Below are positions 5,589 to 6,008 of a stretch of 6,008 bases of DNA, in pieces. How positions within the stretch are numbered: position 1 is the first letter of the stretch; every line of letters starts with the position of its first letter. The position numbers and the translations under genes are program-made. Origin of the DNA: Chloroflexota bacterium (GTDB lineage: Bacteria; Chloroflexota; Anaerolineae; Anaerolineales; Villigracilaceae); assembly GCA_021796315.1 (NCBI GenBank), contig JAJYOH010000387.1, positions 1 to 6,008 on the forward strand, in the 5' to 3' direction. The notes beneath the pieces are model-generated. The model was not told where the DNA came from and made no database searches. It saw only the letters and a program-made list of their open reading frames with translations.

Positions 5589-5617
5589 TTGTTGCCCGAC
5601 CTTGAAGCACGTATAAT
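5589..5617 (+). promoter_or_regulatory. Promoter of the 61-aa peptide gene
   Basis: TTGTTG (5589-5594), a 17-bp spacer and a perfect TATAAT (5612-5617). Transcription would start near 5624, giving a leader of about 27 nt that contains the AAGGAG ribosome binding site (5638-5643), 7 nt before the ATG. Confidence 0.65.
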
Positions 5618-5650
5618 CTTATCAACTATTCTCAGAAAAGGAGATTCTCA

Positions 5651-5836
5651 ATGATACGTAAAAATGTAATCTCGATTTCGATAGCTGTTGTGCTGATGTT
5701 GGCAGCTGTAGTTGTTCCATTAACTACCCACTTTGGTCGAGCCAGGATCGGCTCTCTCTCGGTCTGGAATTCTCCCGTTTTATCAAGCCATTTGGCTTGT
5801 GATGGTTGCACAGGCGGTGGAGTAGGGCCAGGCTAG
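5651..5836 (+). CDS. Small exported or membrane-anchored peptide with CDGC/Gly-rich tail, 61 aa
   Basis: I do not recognise the family. A promoter, an ideal ribosome binding site and a terminator hairpin 33 bp after the stop together make a complete, single-gene transcription unit, so it is likely real despite its size. MIRK is followed by one hydrophobic segment (about residues 5-26, NVISISIAVVLMLAAVVVPL), then a positive patch HFGRARIG. This could be an uncleaved anchor or a signal peptide, although no clear AxA or lipobox cleavage site is visible. The outer part (35-61) ends in LACDGCTGGGVGPG, with Cys50 and Cys53 spaced CxxC and a Gly-rich terminus. Such a tail could hold a disulfide, bind metal or be a processed peptide; none is shown. 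It lies between serC tails 2 and 3. Confidence 0.65.
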   Translation: MIRKNVISISIAVVLMLAAVVVPLTTHFGRARIGSLSVWNSPVLSSHLACDGCTGGGVGPG

Positions 5837-5868
5837 TATCAACATAATTTATAGCAGATGGCATAAAT

Positions 5869-5904
5869 GACCTCCGAGTCAAACTCGGAGGTCGCGTTGT
5901 TTTA
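5869..5904 (+). terminator. Hairpin terminator after the 61-aa peptide gene
   Basis: An 11-bp perfect stem GACCTCCGAGT / ACTCGGAGGTC with loop CAA, followed by GCGTTGTTTT. It also sits about 50 bp past serC tail 3 on the opposite strand, so it may act in both directions. Confidence 0.7.
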
Positions 5905-5941
5905 AAACTCTGTGTTCTCTGTGCCTTTGTGGTGAAAGTCT

Positions 5942-6008
5942 CTACCCGTTCTTCTTCTGGAATTCCTTCATGAAATTAACCAGCGCTGCGGGCGCTTCCG
6001 CTGATTAC
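5942..6008 (-). pseudogene. serC 3'-end remnant or gene end, copy 3, cut by window edge
   Basis: Reads [20 protein letters not shown] then a TAG stop, nearly the same as copy 2 over the last 14 residues. Going upstream, the sequence diverges after ALVN, and an in-frame TAA stands at 6007-6005, at the position of the Met in copy 2. Taken at face value this makes it another broken tail rather than the end of a functional serC. A sequencing error or an indel near the edge could hide an intact gene continuing past 6008. Confidence 0.55.

Larger units (their letters stand above)
4531..6008. repeat. Array of three serC 3'-end repeats (tail + 3' flank + hairpin)
   Basis: A composite unit occurs three times in the same orientation: hairpin, a short 3' flank and a SerC-like C-terminal coding end. 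Copies run 4531-4681, 5332-5529 and 5869-6008. The core CTTCTTCTGGAATTCCTTCA plus the next 13 nt is the same at 5434-5466 and 5951-5983 except for one base, and at 4621-4657 except for a 4-nt duplication. The flank is also related between copies 2 and 3 (CTGYGTTCTYT ... TCTYTACCCGTT). Small plus-strand genes or relics fill the gaps. Confidence 0.7.

Noticed and set aside
4217..5893. CRISPR array, because of regularly recurring palindromic repeats
   Set aside because: Spacing is irregular (hundreds of bases), the intervals hold genes, and the repeats vary in loop and flank.
5942..6008. C-terminus of a periplasmic solute-binding protein ([14 protein letters not shown] pattern)
   Set aside because: Near-identity of the DNA with copy 2, whose longer tail contains the SerC-type RASLYNAM motif, makes the SerC origin more likely.

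Overview
The window looks like a chromosomal fragment from an anaerobic filamentous Chloroflexota lineage (Anaerolineae-like). This is inferred from the Pro/Thr-rich lipoprotein built on WD40-like (PD40) repeats, the abundant GACCTCCGAG/CTCGGAGGTC hairpins between genes, and the DUF433 antitoxin relic. No 16S or other diagnostic marker is present, so the assignment is tentative.

Left part (1-2823, minus strand, fairly GC-rich): a tight three-gene operon read right to left. It encodes a 115-residue cytoplasmic protein of unknown function (2440-2787), a 624-residue lipoprotein with PD40 beta-propeller repeats (564-2438), and an M23/LytM-type lipoprotein peptidase that runs off the window (1-567). 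The first junction is TGACATG (1 nt gap) and the second is a GTGA overlap, so translation is probably coupled. A TATAAT box lies only 7 nt before the first ATG, which suggests a leaderless transcript.

Middle (2851-4147, plus strand): a divergently transcribed, clearly AT-rich gene for a multi-pass GT-C type glycosyltransferase resembling the GT87/DUF2029 family. The abrupt composition change suggests separate acquisition.

Right part (4148-6008): a gene-poor, repeat-rich zone. From 4148 to 4740 there is no intact gene, only four hairpins (most terminator-like), a pair of operator-like dyads at 4449-4487, and a broken gene end. Three minus-strand fragments (4615-4681, 5425-5529, 5942-6008) all encode the same C-terminus, which I recognise as the end of phosphoserine aminotransferase (SerC). 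Each is followed, in its own reading direction, by a short 3' flank and a strong hairpin. Between the tails lie a decayed DUF433 antitoxin gene with a possible toxin scrap (4748-4920) and two small intact plus-strand genes: a 92-residue possible PH-like protein (4999-5277) and a 61-residue membrane-anchored or exported peptide with a CDGC/Gly-rich tail (5651-5836). Each intact plus-strand gene ends at a hairpin facing the next SerC tail.

The most interesting signal is this array of repeated serC 3' ends enclosing small cargo genes. It could be the footprint of successive insertions at the 3' end of serC, or of tandem duplication followed by decay.
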